Source: Alteromonas sp. MMG017 (GTDB taxonomy: Bacteria > Pseudomonadota > Gammaproteobacteria > Enterobacterales > Alteromonadaceae). Taken from it: a DNA stretch of 64,000 nucleotides. The stretch is taken from assembly GCF_018100795.1 (NCBI RefSeq), contig NZ_JAGJDY010000003.1, positions 457,340 to 521,339 on the forward strand, written 5' to 3'. The position numbers and the translations under genes are program-made. Below the pieces are notes generated by a model. It saw only the letters and a list, made by a program, of their open reading frames with translations, searched no databases and was not told where the DNA came from. Shown in pieces: positions 27,524-37,436 of the stretch. Position 1 is the stretch's first letter; each line of letters starts with the position of its first letter.

Positions 27524-30500
27524 TTAACCCGTCACTTGCATGGCAGCGTCTTTGGTTTTCTTGCCTAGCTTCGCTACATCTTCATAAATTAACAGCAATG
27601 CCGGAATTAATACTAGTGTAATGGCGGTAGCAAACAAAATTCCATAGCCTAACGATGCTGCTGCAGGTATTAAAAACTGTGCTTGAATAGAGGTTTCGCC
27701 CAATATGGGATACAGACCTAAAAAGGTCGTTATTGAGGTCAGCAAAACGGCGCGAAGGCGGCTAGAACATGCCTCTACTACCGCTTCTTGCACACGCATA
27801 CCCGCTTCTTTTAACGCATTGTATCGCGATACCAGCAATAAGCTATCATTCACCACTACACCGCTTAATGCCAAAATTCCGTTTAGTGACAGTATGCTCA
27901 GCATCAAGCCATTACTCCAATGTCCTAACACCGCGCCAACAATACCAAACGGAATAGCCGTCATAATAATAAGCGGCTGAATGTAAGACTTAAGCGGAAT
28001 AGCAAGCAAGGCATAAATAGAGATGAGCGCCAATATAAACACACTTTCCATTGAGCTTTGTGTTTCTTCTTGCTGCTCTGCTTCACCGGCAAAATGTAAC
28101 GACAAATCTTGATATTGACGAGACAAAGTAGGGACAAAACTTTCGTTTAAGAGGTTGACTAATTCGGTAGCGGTTATCACATCGCTATCTACCGATGCAC
28201 TAACGGTTAACGCCCTAAGCCCGTCTATACGTACCACCTGCTTTTGTTGCACATCAGGGGTCATGGTCGCAATTACACTTAATGGGACAACCGTGCCATC
28301 GTCTAAACGAACCCGCGTATTCATAACATCAGAGGGGTCCATGCGGTCTTCTTCAGGATAACGCACACGCACTTTCACTTCATTTTTGTTGCGTAAATAG
28401 CGCTGTACTATTTCACCACCAAAGGCTTTTAATAACTGTTGCGATAAACTTTGTGTGTCCATGCCCATGGCACGGCCTTCTGGGGTCAGTTCGAAGCGCA
28501 TCATGGCTTCACCAGGGGTGAGAGAGCTTTCAACACCAAATACCCCATCAATGTCAGCCAGCGCTTCTTGGAAGGCCATATTGGCAGCGGTAAGTGTTGC
28601 ATCATCAATGCTTTTCAACTCTACTTTAAACGCATCCACCATTTCGCGACGGGCTTGAATTTTTAGTTTTTTCACGGCTTCTAAATTGCCACTTAGTGCA
28701 GTCCAGCGTGCTGCCAATTCGTCAAGGGTGTATGGCTGAGCCTCGGCCAATGAAATAATAATAGTGCCACTTTGATCGCCATTAGCCGTCACTTGCAGGC
28801 TTTTTAAACCGCTCTCATCAGCGCCCTTTTCTTCCACTAGCTGCTTATCTGCCTCTAGCGCGGCATTTTCTAAACGCAATAAATTACGTTCGGTTTGACC
28901 AAAACTTGCATCGCTAAAAAGCGCCATATTGGCCGATACCGTATCCCCTTGCATGCTAGGGAAAAATCCGACTCGCACTACACCGGTAAGCGGCAAACTC
29001 ATGACCACAATAAACAGTGTTATAAATAACAATACCGCGGCATAGCGATACGCAATTGTCGCACTTAATGCTGGCTGATAGAGCTTCTCATTAAACCAAT
29101 TTAGTCCTCTATCGGCACCGTTTTGTACTTTGCCCCACCACCCAGCAATGCCTTTTTTAGGTGTTTTCTTCGTCGGTAAATGGGCTAAGTGCGACGGTAA
29201 AATTAATTTAGATTCCACGACCGACAATAAAAGGCAAAGGGTGACGATAGTACCAAACTGCGAATAAAGCGTGCCTAAGCCGCCTGATACGTTCGACAAG
29301 GCGAAAAAGGTTGCTACCGTGGTCAGTACCCCAAAGATGGTAGGCACAGCCACTTTACGTGTGCCTTCAATAGTATTGGCTAAGGTGTCGCCGTACCGTT
29401 GCCGAGTGGAATACACACTCTCACCCACCACGACTGCATCATCCACCACAATACCTAACGCCATAATAAAGCCGAAGGTTGTCATTTCGTTTAACGTCAT
29501 GCCGGTGTAAGAGTCGGTCATGAAATACAGCGTGCCAAAGAAAATAAACGGCAAACCTGCCGCTACCCAAAACGCGACCCGCAGATTAAGAAATATCGCT
29601 AGGGTAATAAACACCAGCACAATACCCATTAGGGCGTTACTGGTAAGTAAGTCTAAGCGTTCAGTAATAAGCGTGCTTCTGTCATACCAGGTTTCAAGCT
29701 CTACACCTTCGGGAAGCACACCTCTTTCATGCCAGTCATCTACCACGGCATGCGCTTGTGCCACCATGTCGGTGACATCACCGTATTTGTCCATTAATAT
29801 TTGTAAGCCATACCCATTTTGGCCATTGTATCTAGCCAATGAGTAGCTATCGTCGGCGAACGTGTCGGTTACTTCAGCAACATCACCCACCGTTAACACT
29901 GCACCACCTGCACTAGTAACAAGGGGAATTTTGGCAAAGTCTGCAGCATAATAAGCTTGCTCAGACGCTTTTAAGCGAATGACTTTTTCTTCGTTACGTA
30001 AACTGGTGGTTAATGCTGTAGATGATTCTTCGTTAATACGAGAAGCAACATCAGATAAGGTTAAACCGTAAGCTTGCAGCTTCGCCTCATCAATTTCTAT
30101 CGACATCATGGGGTCGACAAAACTTCCCGCTTTTACATCACGAATGTCGTCTTTGGCTAACAAGTCACGCTCTAATTGCTCGCCTAAATACTGTAGCTGT
30201 GCATGCGTTGCATCACCGTAAAGCTGTACCCAAATCACATGCTCTTCACGGGTGGCCTTATCGATAATGGCGTTTTCGGCGTCAGAAGGTAAATTTGATA
30301 TGCTATCGACTTCTGTTTTTACATCATTAAACAGTACATCTAAGTCGTAATCGGTTTCTTTTTCTAACTGAACACTGGCGCCGTTCGAGTTAGACGTAGA
30401 AGTAATACGCTTGATACCTGGGACCGCTTCCAAGGCGTTTTCAATTTTAATCGCAATGCCTTCTTCGGCTTGCTCTGCATCACCACTATCATAAACCATA

Positions 30501-30655
30501 GAGATAGTGACAAACCTTGGCTCCATACTGGGAAAGGCTTCTTTTCTAATATCGCCGTATGACACCATACCAAGCACGATAAGACCGACCATCAACAAGT
30601 TTGCTGCCACTGAATTTTGCGCAAACCATGCAATTATGCCTTTGTGACTATTCAT
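27524..30655 (-). CDS. RND efflux pump inner-membrane permease
   Basis: A 1043-residue proton-driven efflux pump of the resistance-nodulation-division superfamily (AcrB-like, HAE type). It has helix 1 at about 12-32, two large periplasmic loops and 12 helices in all. The proton-relay Asp pair is in helix 4 (GIVVDDAVVVGES). Start ATG 30655 overlaps the end of the adaptor gene by 8 bases (ATGAATAG), so the track start six codons upstream is not needed. Substrates cannot be told from sequence. It works with the adjacent adaptor and outer-membrane factor as a tripartite pump. Confidence 0.94.
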   Translation of the reverse strand: MNSHKGIIAWFAQNSVAANLLMVGLIVLGMVSYGDIRKEAFPSMEPRFVTISMVYDSGDAEQAEEGIAIKIENALEAVPGIKRITSTSNSNGASVQLEKETDYDLDVLFNDVKTEVDSISNLPSDAENAIIDKATREEHVIWVQLYGDATHAQLQYLGEQLERDLLAKDDIRDVKAGSFVDPMMSIEIDEAKLQAYGLTLSDVASRINEESSTALTTSLRNEEKVIRLKASEQAYYAADFAKIPLVTSAGGAVLTVGDVAEVTDTFADDSYSLARYNGQNGYGLQILMDKYGDVTDMVAQAHAVVDDWHERGVLPEGVELETWYDRSTLITERLDLLTSNALMGIVLVFITLAIFLNLRVAFWVAAGLPFIFFGTLYFMTDSYTGMTLNEMTTFGFIMALGIVVDDAVVVGESVYSTRQRYGDTLANTIEGTRKVAVPTIFGVLTTVATFFALSNVSGGLGTLYSQFGTIVTLCLLLSVVESKLILPSHLAHLPTKKTPKKGIAGWWGKVQNGADRGLNWFNEKLYQPALSATIAYRYAAVLLFITLFIVVMSLPLTGVVRVGFFPSMQGDTVSANMALFSDASFGQTERNLLRLENAALEADKQLVEEKGADESGLKSLQVTANGDQSGTIIISLAEAQPYTLDELAARWTALSGNLEAVKKLKIQARREMVDAFKVELKSIDDATLTAANMAFQEALADIDGVFGVESSLTPGEAMMRFELTPEGRAMGMDTQSLSQQLLKAFGGEIVQRYLRNKNEVKVRVRYPEEDRMDPSDVMNTRVRLDDGTVVPLSVIATMTPDVQQKQVVRIDGLRALTVSASVDSDVITATELVNLLNESFVPTLSRQYQDLSLHFAGEAEQQEETQSSMESVFILALISIYALLAIPLKSYIQPLIIMTAIPFGIVGAVLGHWSNGLMLSILSLNGILALSGVVVNDSLLLVSRYNALKEAGMRVQEAVVEACSSRLRAVLLTSITTFLGLYPILGETSIQAQFLIPAAASLGYGILFATAITLVLIPALLLIYEDVAKLGKKTKDAAMQVTG

Positions 30656-32018
30656 CGGCGTTTTCCTCAACAACAGGCGTTACTGGGGTGTTCACAAGGT
30701 AATTGCTAAGTGGACGTGCCACAATTTGAGCCTGGGATTTACCCGCTAAAGGTTCAATGTAAGCGTATCCTTCATACTCAAACAATACGGTCGGGGTAAA
30801 TTTATTCAGTACATTTCTTTCTGGCACAACAAACCATACTTCTTGCTTTTGCGATATGGCTGACGACGGGACTTTCCATACGTTATCTAGCGCTTTACCC
30901 TCAATATCAGCGACTAAGAATGTACCGAAAAACAGTGGACTCGCTAGGGTTAACGGATTCTCAACTACCGCAATAGCTCTACGTTGACGCGTATCTTCAT
31001 CTTGATGAAGCTCAATTCGTTCGATACTGGCTTGCCATTGATGGGCACCTGTTGTGTCGATTAGCGTGACCTTCCAACCGGGCTTTTCACCCACTGTCGC
31101 ATCTGGCAGTTGCGCCCATTGGCTGGGTGAAAGTGGAATAGATATTTCGGCTAAATTAGCAGAATACAAGCTGGCAACTTCTGTCCCCACCTGTACATAA
31201 CTTCCTGGCTGAATGCTGCGGCTGACTACTAGCGCATCAAAAGGTGCAGTTATGTTAGTAAACGCTAAATCGCGCTTTGCTGCTTTTACATTTTGCTGAG
31301 CTTCGCGCAGCGCTGCTTGAGCTAATTTTAGCTGTGGTGCACGTAGCACTAATTCAGATTCAGGTTCACCGGATAAGCCTGAACGTATCCATTCATCTTG
31401 CGCTTGTACCCCCTGAAGGCGCTCTTCTTCAAGTGCCACATAGGCCGCTTCATACGTCGCTTCGGCTGACGCTAATGCTTGTTGATAATCGGTATCGTCT
31501 ACATAGGCCAACACCTCCCCTTGCGATAACAACGCTCCGGTTTCAAATTGTGACGACAACCGTGTAATTTGACCACTCACTTGCGCTGATAAGGTCAATA
31601 CATGAGTGGCGCTGGCTTGCCCATAGCCTTTTACCTTTGCGTGATAGCTGGCTGGCGTGACATTAACCACACCCACTTCTGCAATATCTACTGCACTGCT
31701 GCGACTCGATACAGTTTGCTGAGCTTGAGAAGTATTCTGCGAACCTTTCGCTGGCCTTTCACTTTCGCCTTGATTTTCAAGACGCGCAGTTGTGCGATCA
31801 CCCGTAGGTGCGCCGCCCTCTCGGTTAGCAGTCTTAGTGCGCTCGCCACCACGCTCTTCACTTTGAACAACTTGGCCACCACCACCATATCTTGGGCCCT
31901 TACCGCGTTTTCCACCTATGCTAGGGCCCTCATCGCCCATTTGACTCATGGTAAAAACGACAGCAATAACAATGGTCATTGCTGCTGCGAAGGTAACGAT
32001 AACTTTTTTCTTATTCAT
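30648..32018 (-). CDS. RND efflux periplasmic adaptor with basic Gly/Arg-rich linker
   Basis: A 456-residue membrane-fusion protein. An N-terminal membrane anchor (about 5-24) is followed by an unusual low-complexity linker (about 30-110) rich in Gly, Arg, Lys, Gln and Ser (RGGERTKTANREGGAP). Then comes the canonical adaptor: a lipoyl/barrel-sandwich half (ATHVLTLSAQVSGQITRL), an alpha-helical hairpin (about 190-265), the second lipoyl half (ITAPFDALVVSRSIQPGSYV) and a beta-barrel. It bridges the inner-membrane pump and the outer-membrane factor. It overlaps the outer-membrane-factor gene by 4 bases and the pump gene by 8. Confidence 0.9.
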   Translation of the reverse strand: MNKKKVIVTFAAAMTIVIAVVFTMSQMGDEGPSIGGKRGKGPRYGGGGQVVQSEERGGERTKTANREGGAPTGDRTTARLENQGESERPAKGSQNTSQAQQTVSSRSSAVDIAEVGVVNVTPASYHAKVKGYGQASATHVLTLSAQVSGQITRLSSQFETGALLSQGEVLAYVDDTDYQQALASAEATYEAAYVALEEERLQGVQAQDEWIRSGLSGEPESELVLRAPQLKLAQAALREAQQNVKAAKRDLAFTNITAPFDALVVSRSIQPGSYVQVGTEVASLYSANLAEISIPLSPSQWAQLPDATVGEKPGWKVTLIDTTGAHQWQASIERIELHQDEDTRQRRAIAVVENPLTLASPLFFGTFLVADIEGKALDNVWKVPSSAISQKQEVWFVVPERNVLNKFTPTVLFEYEGYAYIEPLAGKSQAQIVARPLSNYLVNTPVTPVVEENADE

Positions 32019-33412
32019 TGTGATACTCCAAGGCCTAGGGCAAGGCCTAAATCAATACGATTACTTAGCTGAGAATATTGAAGCTCGACGCGCTGCGCCT
32101 GCAAATTGAAAGTGGTGTCGTAAACTGACAACAAATCTAAAATATCTACCAATCCTTGGCGGTATTGGCCGGAAAAAGTATCCGCACTACTTAGCGCTTT
32201 CTGATAGGCAATATCGATGTAGTGCTGACGTTGTGTAAACGCTTTCTCGTTATCCAAAGCATCTTGTACTTCTTGAACACTGTTTAAGAGTGTTTCACGG
32301 TATTGCCACCAGCTATTTAACGCGGTTAACTCGGCATCATCAATTTGTGCTCTTAGTGCGCCGCCTTGGAACAAAGGAGCGGTAATTTGACCCAATAAGC
32401 TCCACAACGGATTTGTTAATAACGACTGAGACAGTGTAGTGCCATTGTCGGTGAGAGCAGCAGATAGGCTAATGCTGGGCAACAACGCTTTATAAGCCAC
32501 TTTCACGTTCGCTTCACTGGCCTTTATATTGTAATACGCGGCTTGTAAATCTGGACGTCGGGCAAGATCTTGTTCTGGTAAGTTGATTAAAGGCTCCAGC
32601 ACTTCTGGAAACTCAGTCACTGAAGGGAAATCAGACAAGTACTGATCTTGACGGCCTAGCAAGACCGCCAAAGTGCGCTTTGCGGTACTTATACTGTTTT
32701 CATAAAGCGCGATTGAGGCTCGGGTTGTTGCGCTGCTAGTTTGCGCATTGTCTAAGTCATCTAACGTACCTAACCCAGTGCGATAGCGTGTTAAAATAAT
32801 ACCTTCACTATTTTCGTAAACGCTTAAGCGCTCATGTTCAATGGCAAGAAGTTGTTGCTGGGTAATAATATCTAAGTAGCTTCGAATAACACTGGCTACT
32901 AACGCATCACGGGATGACTGGTAAGCGGCGCGAGCGCTGGATGCATCAAAACTGGCGGCCGTTACGCTATCACTGATTTTTTGCCACAGGTCTAACTCCC
33001 AACTGACGGTAACGCCTGCCGAGTAATTTTCATCACTGTTTTCGGTTTTACTTCCTGAAAAATTTGCATCCACATTAAGGTTATCTGCAGCCTCTGCCGA
33101 AGCAATGGCGACCTGCGCTTTTCGCAGTGTAATCAGGGTTTGTTGCAAGTTGGCGTTGTTTTTAAGTGCTTCATCAATGTAACTTTGTAACCCCTCCACA
33201 GCAACTAAATCGGTTAATGCCGTGGCTGAAACAGCTTCATCTGATTGTGCTTGCCAGATTATGCCGTCTCCCTTCATCTCAGAAGCCGTCTCGCTTAACG
33301 AAGGGTCTTGGTGACTAGCACAAGCGCTCAACCCCGTGAGTACAATTGCCATAAGTGGTATGAATGAAGTTTTACGTAACCCGATCATTGAAATTCGATT
33401 ATTGCCTACCAT
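32015..33412 (-). CDS. NodT-type outer-membrane efflux lipoprotein
   Basis: A 465-residue TolC-like outer-membrane factor that forms the exit duct of the tripartite pump. The signal peptide ends in a lipobox (LTGLSAC), so the protein is predicted to be acylated via Lgt. Two OEP repeats follow (about 75-260 and 280-460; RRPDLQAAYYNIKASEANVKVA is typical of the second). ATG 33412 is used; the ATG at 33388 is an alternative that still leaves a complete signal peptide. It is the first gene of the operon, with direct repeats 21-40 bases upstream of the start. Confidence 0.9.
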   Translation of the reverse strand: MVGNNRISMIGLRKTSFIPLMAIVLTGLSACASHQDPSLSETASEMKGDGIIWQAQSDEAVSATALTDLVAVEGLQSYIDEALKNNANLQQTLITLRKAQVAIASAEAADNLNVDANFSGSKTENSDENYSAGVTVSWELDLWQKISDSVTAASFDASSARAAYQSSRDALVASVIRSYLDIITQQQLLAIEHERLSVYENSEGIILTRYRTGLGTLDDLDNAQTSSATTRASIALYENSISTAKRTLAVLLGRQDQYLSDFPSVTEFPEVLEPLINLPEQDLARRPDLQAAYYNIKASEANVKVAYKALLPSISLSAALTDNGTTLSQSLLTNPLWSLLGQITAPLFQGGALRAQIDDAELTALNSWWQYRETLLNSVQEVQDALDNEKAFTQRQHYIDIAYQKALSSADTFSGQYRQGLVDILDLLSVYDTTFNLQAQRVELQYSQLSNRIDLGLALGLGVSQ

Positions 33413-33432
33413 GAATTTAGCATGTCATAACG

Positions 33433-33451
33433 AGGGTTAAGGCAGGGTTAA
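33433..33451 (-). promoter_or_regulatory. 11-bp-spaced direct repeats ahead of efflux operon
   Basis: On the minus strand TTAACCCT occurs twice with an 11-base period (plus-strand AGGGTTAA at 33433-33440 and 33444-33451). OmpR/PhoB-family regulators typically bind direct half-sites one helical turn apart. The position, just upstream of the first gene and near a possible -10, suits an operator of the response regulator encoded in the same operon. Confidence 0.5.
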
Positions 33452-33523
33452 CGGTCTTAATTTTGTTTGAATTGTTTTATCGCGCGCAAATAAGCGAATC
33501 CCTAATGCACTATGAAACAACAT

Positions 33524-33553
33524 AAAAAAAGCCAGTCACAAGGACTGGCTTTT
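33524..33553 (-). terminator. Rho-independent terminator of putA
   Basis: Stem AAAAGCCAGTC (33527-33537) with GACTGGCTTTT (33543-33553), a 5-base loop, and a run of seven T on the minus strand immediately after it. It lies about 85 bases after the putA stop. Confidence 0.85.
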
Positions 33554-33580
33554 CAGCGTTACCAATTACTATAAGGCAAG

Positions 33581-33640
33581 TTGCTTTGTACTAAATTACT
33601 TTGTACTAAATTACTTTGTACTAAATTACTTTGTGGTATT
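33581..33640. repeat. Tandem 15-bp repeat at the 3' end of putA
   Basis: Three near-identical 15-base units (TTACTTTGTACTAAA; first unit one mismatch) at 33581-33625, plus a diverged fourth unit running to 33640 that includes the putA stop codon. It lies between the stop and the terminator, so it is transcribed in the 3' untranslated region. It looks like replication-slippage expansion. Confidence 0.75.
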
Positions 33641-36600
33641 ACTCATCGTCTTCCACTAACGTCATAAGAGATGTATTCCCTCCCGACGCCGTAGTATCGA
33701 TACTAATGGTTTTTTCCGTCATTAAACGCTGAATCAACTTATCGTTATATTCTGCGGTGATCACTGGCAAGATAGCCCCTTCACGTGATGACAACATTGC
33801 GGTAATACGCGCAGTACGTTCTGTGCTTGAATCAACAACCACACCCGCTAAGTCTTCATCCATTAACAAGGCATCAAAGTGACCTAATCGTGCTACTTGG
33901 AATACCCCTTTAGGTGCGCCAGTAGACTCAAACTTGTTTTGAATTTCGATGGCTTCTTCGTAGAAGATTTCAGATACAACAGACACCACCGTGTTACCTG
34001 TGGCAAGCGCAGTCACAATAGAAAGCATCCAGTACTCAAACGATACATCTTTATCTGCGAAACATACCAAGGTGCCTCTAGGCTCAAGATAAAGTTTGTT
34101 AGATTCACCTGTAGGACCAGGAAGTTCTGTGGGTTTCGCTAACTTACGCTCAACACTGGTTAACTGCTGACGGGCAGTGGCTAAGGTGCGGTTTAAATCG
34201 TCGGCTAGGTCGTCAACAATGTCGACCTTAGCAATTTTAGCCAGTAACTGACGCACCATGGAAATACGATCATTTAAGGCCATATGACGCCACTGGGCTT
34301 CAACATCCTTAGCTTGATCCATCACCACATGGGCACGTTCGGCAATTTTATCATCACCCATTAGCGCATTATCAGTACCATCTACATCGTCTATTAACGT
34401 GGGTTTTGGTGTAGCACGTTCCATCATTAAGCGAGGCAAGTAATTTGGCCCACCGGCTTTTGGCCCCGTACCTGATAACCCGCGACCACCAAATGGTTGT
34501 ACACCAACAATAGCGCCAATCATGTTGCGGTTAATATACACATTACCTGCACGGCTCTTCGCAGCAAGTTCGTACGCACGTTCTTCAATACGCGAATGAA
34601 TACCCATGGTTAGGCCATAACCTGTACCATTGATTTGCTCAAGAACGTTGTCTAACTCTTTCGATTTAAAGCGTACTAAATGCACTACTGGGCCAAAGAC
34701 TTCTTTTTCCAGTACATCTAAGTTATCAATTTGATAAAGCGTAGGTGGGAAGAAAGTGCCGTTTTCAGTACCTTCCGGCAGCTCGTTTCGATAAAGCAGT
34801 TTTCCTTTTCCTTCCATAAAGTCGACATGATCGGTAAGGCTCTTCAGTGCTTTTTCGTCAATCACTGGGCCCACGTCAGTTGCTAACAGGGTTGGGTCGC
34901 CAATGGTTAGTTCTTTCATGGCTCCGGTTAACATACTGATGAGATCGTCTGCAATTTCCTCTTGCACGAATAATACGCGAAGGGCTGAACAGCGTTGCCC
35001 CGCACTTTGGAAACCAGAATGAATAACATCATCAACCACCTGCTCTGGCAGGGCAGTTGAGTCCACAATCATGCAGTTTTGCCCGCCGGTTTCGGCAATG
35101 AGCGGCACTTGCTCGCCACCACGGTTGGCAAGTTCTTGCGAGATAAGCGTGCCCGTTTGGGTAGAACCGGTAAACATCACTGCTTTAATACGTTCGTCAG
35201 AAAGTAAGGTTTCGCCCACTTCTTTACCTGGTGCAATAATAAGTTTTAGCGCGTCTTCAGGTAAGCCTACCGACTGCATAATATCTACAGCACGTTTAGC
35301 CACCATACTGGTTTGTTCAGCAGGTTTAGCAACAACCGTATTTCCAGTAACCAGTGCTGCTGATACCTGACCTAAAAATATTGCTAGCGGGAAGTTCCAC
35401 GGGCTAATACACAGCACCACACCGCGAGGTAACAAGCGCTTATCTTCTGCCAAATCTTGAGCACGGGCTGCGTAGTAACGACAAAAGTCGACCGCTTCAC
35501 GTACTTCATCGATGCTGTCTTGCGCTACTTTACCCGCTTCACGCATACAAATAGCAATCAACTCTGCCATGTGGCGCTCTAGGGCATCGGCTGAACGATT
35601 AAGAATTTCAGCACGTTCTGACACATCGCGCTTAGACCACGCGTCGAAGCCCGCATCTGCATCATCTAGTGCTTTGCGCATATCATCAGGTTGTGCGTAA
35701 TAATGGTAACCCACCACATCGTTGTGATTCATTGGATTACGAACCGCCGTTGCCCCTTCCGGTACACCGTCAGTCACGCTGTAATATTCTTGCCAGCGCT
35801 CAAGTTCATGCTGAAGTGCACTAACCGCATTCACATCGGTTAAATCTAACCCTCGAGAGTTGTCACGTTCAGGGGCATATAAGCCACGAGGGGTTTTAAT
35901 TAATTTGTTGAAACGAACTTTAAGACGCTGAGTTTTTTCAACTGGGTCTTCAAGTAATGACTCAACCGGTTTTTCGTCATCCACAATCGCGTTAACAAAT
36001 GAAGAGTTAGCTCCATTTTCTAGCAAACGGCGTACAAGATAAGCCAATAAGTCTTCGTGTTCGCCTACCGGCGCATAAACACGGCACTGAATTTTCTCTT
36101 CCGTCACTACTTTGTCATACAACGTATCACCCATGCCGTGTAAGCACTGGAACTCAAACCCTTCTTTATCATCGCCTGCAAGTTCAATAATTACTGATGC
36201 AGAGTAGGCGTTGTGAGTAGCAAACTGCGGGTACAAGGTATCGCGGTATTCTAATAAGCGGTTAGCACAAGCATGGTAAGACACATCAGTAGATGACTTA
36301 CGGGTAAACACAGGGAACTCTTCTAAGCCCGCTTGTTGGGTAAGCTTAATTTCCGTATCCCAGTAAGCGCCTTTTACCAATCGCACCATTAACGAACGGC
36401 CAACTTCTAATGAAAGCACGCGTAAATGTTCAATTACATGAATAGCACGTTTTTGATAGGCTTGAACCGCAAGACCAAAGCCTGTCCAGCCATTTAAATC
36501 TTCATCACGGAATACCGCTTCAATAATATCGAGGGAAAGCTCTAAACGGTCGGCTTCTTCAGCGTCAACCGTTAAACCAATATCGTATTCTTTGGCCAGC

Positions 36601-37436
36601 ATACACAAAGCTTTTAAGCGCGGCGGAATATCACGCATTGCGCGTTCTCTGTGTAAGAACTCAAAACGTGGATGTATTGCCGACAACTTAACTGAAATAC
36701 CCGGCGAACGCTTAGGCCCACGGCCGTTAGCCGCTTTACCAATCACTTCAATAGCTTTAACGTAAGCATCGTAGTAGCGATCTGCATCTTCCATTGTACG
36801 GGCGCCTTCACCCAACATGTCGTAGGAATATACATAGCCTTTGGTTTCTTTTTCCTTCGCACGCTCTACCGCATCTTTTATGGTTTCACCCATAACGAAC
36901 TGACGACCCATTACGCGCATGGCAATGTTCATTGCGCGGCGAATAACTGGCTCACCTAAGCGACCTAAAGTTTTTTTCAACAGGCCAAACTGTTCCTTCT
37001 TACGCTTATCGGCATAATTCACCATATTACCGGTAAACAATAAGCCCCATGCCGAAGCGTTCACGAATAAAGAATCTGAATTGCCAAGGTGTGGTGTCCA
37101 CTGCCCTTTAGATAATTTGTCGCGAATAAGTTCGTCTTGCGTATCTCCATCGGGAACACGTAGTAAGGCTTCGGCTAAACACATCAGTACCACACCTTCA
37201 GAGGTGGATAATGAATACTCATTTAGCAATGCATCTACACCACCATGACCTTCTTGGTCGCGACGAATCTGTAATACCATTTTACGAGCGCGTTCCCACG
37301 CACGGCTTCTGGCACGAGGATTTACCTCAGCAATTGGTAAAATTTGATCCACAGCCACAGACTCACTAATTCGATAGTAGTCACGAATGCGCTGGCGTAG
37401 GGGAGATGTAGTATGAAGTGTGTCGTTAATGAGCAT
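33639..37436 (-). CDS. putA: Bifunctional proline dehydrogenase / P5C dehydrogenase
   Basis: A 1265-residue enzyme that oxidises proline to glutamate in two steps, associating with the membrane to pass electrons to quinone. The FAD-dependent proline dehydrogenase barrel spans about 180-500. The aldehyde dehydrogenase spans about 560-1010, with catalytic Glu in IAETGGQN near 782 and Cys in SAGQRCSAL near 815. A C-terminal ALDH-like domain spans about 1080-1250. The N-terminus begins directly with the alpha/arm region and lacks the ribbon-helix-helix DNA-binding domain of E. coli PutA, so it should not be an autorepressor. The upstream 422-base region carries two inverted repeats. Confidence 0.95.
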   Translation of the reverse strand: MLINDTLHTTSPLRQRIRDYYRISESVAVDQILPIAEVNPRARSRAWERARKMVLQIRRDQEGHGGVDALLNEYSLSTSEGVVLMCLAEALLRVPDGDTQDELIRDKLSKGQWTPHLGNSDSLFVNASAWGLLFTGNMVNYADKRKKEQFGLLKKTLGRLGEPVIRRAMNIAMRVMGRQFVMGETIKDAVERAKEKETKGYVYSYDMLGEGARTMEDADRYYDAYVKAIEVIGKAANGRGPKRSPGISVKLSAIHPRFEFLHRERAMRDIPPRLKALCMLAKEYDIGLTVDAEEADRLELSLDIIEAVFRDEDLNGWTGFGLAVQAYQKRAIHVIEHLRVLSLEVGRSLMVRLVKGAYWDTEIKLTQQAGLEEFPVFTRKSSTDVSYHACANRLLEYRDTLYPQFATHNAYSASVIIELAGDDKEGFEFQCLHGMGDTLYDKVVTEEKIQCRVYAPVGEHEDLLAYLVRRLLENGANSSFVNAIVDDEKPVESLLEDPVEKTQRLKVRFNKLIKTPRGLYAPERDNSRGLDLTDVNAVSALQHELERWQEYYSVTDGVPEGATAVRNPMNHNDVVGYHYYAQPDDMRKALDDADAGFDAWSKRDVSERAEILNRSADALERHMAELIAICMREAGKVAQDSIDEVREAVDFCRYYAARAQDLAEDKRLLPRGVVLCISPWNFPLAIFLGQVSAALVTGNTVVAKPAEQTSMVAKRAVDIMQSVGLPEDALKLIIAPGKEVGETLLSDERIKAVMFTGSTQTGTLISQELANRGGEQVPLIAETGGQNCMIVDSTALPEQVVDDVIHSGFQSAGQRCSALRVLFVQEEIADDLISMLTGAMKELTIGDPTLLATDVGPVIDEKALKSLTDHVDFMEGKGKLLYRNELPEGTENGTFFPPTLYQIDNLDVLEKEVFGPVVHLVRFKSKELDNVLEQINGTGYGLTMGIHSRIEERAYELAAKSRAGNVYINRNMIGAIVGVQPFGGRGLSGTGPKAGGPNYLPRLMMERATPKPTLIDDVDGTDNALMGDDKIAERAHVVMDQAKDVEAQWRHMALNDRISMVRQLLAKIAKVDIVDDLADDLNRTLATARQQLTSVERKLAKPTELPGPTGESNKLYLEPRGTLVCFADKDVSFEYWMLSIVTALATGNTVVSVVSEIFYEEAIEIQNKFESTGAPKGVFQVARLGHFDALLMDEDLAGVVVDSSTERTARITAMLSSREGAILPVITAEYNDKLIQRLMTEKTISIDTTASGGNTSLMTLVEDDE

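Noticed and set aside
31602..32072. 156-codon open frame opposite the efflux adaptor gene
   Set aside because: It is the antisense shadow of the Gly/Arg-rich linker of the adaptor; the low-complexity coding strand removes stops on the other strand.
33581..33640. Tandem repeat as a CRISPR array
   Set aside because: Units are contiguous without spacers, only 15 bp, and no cas genes are in the window.
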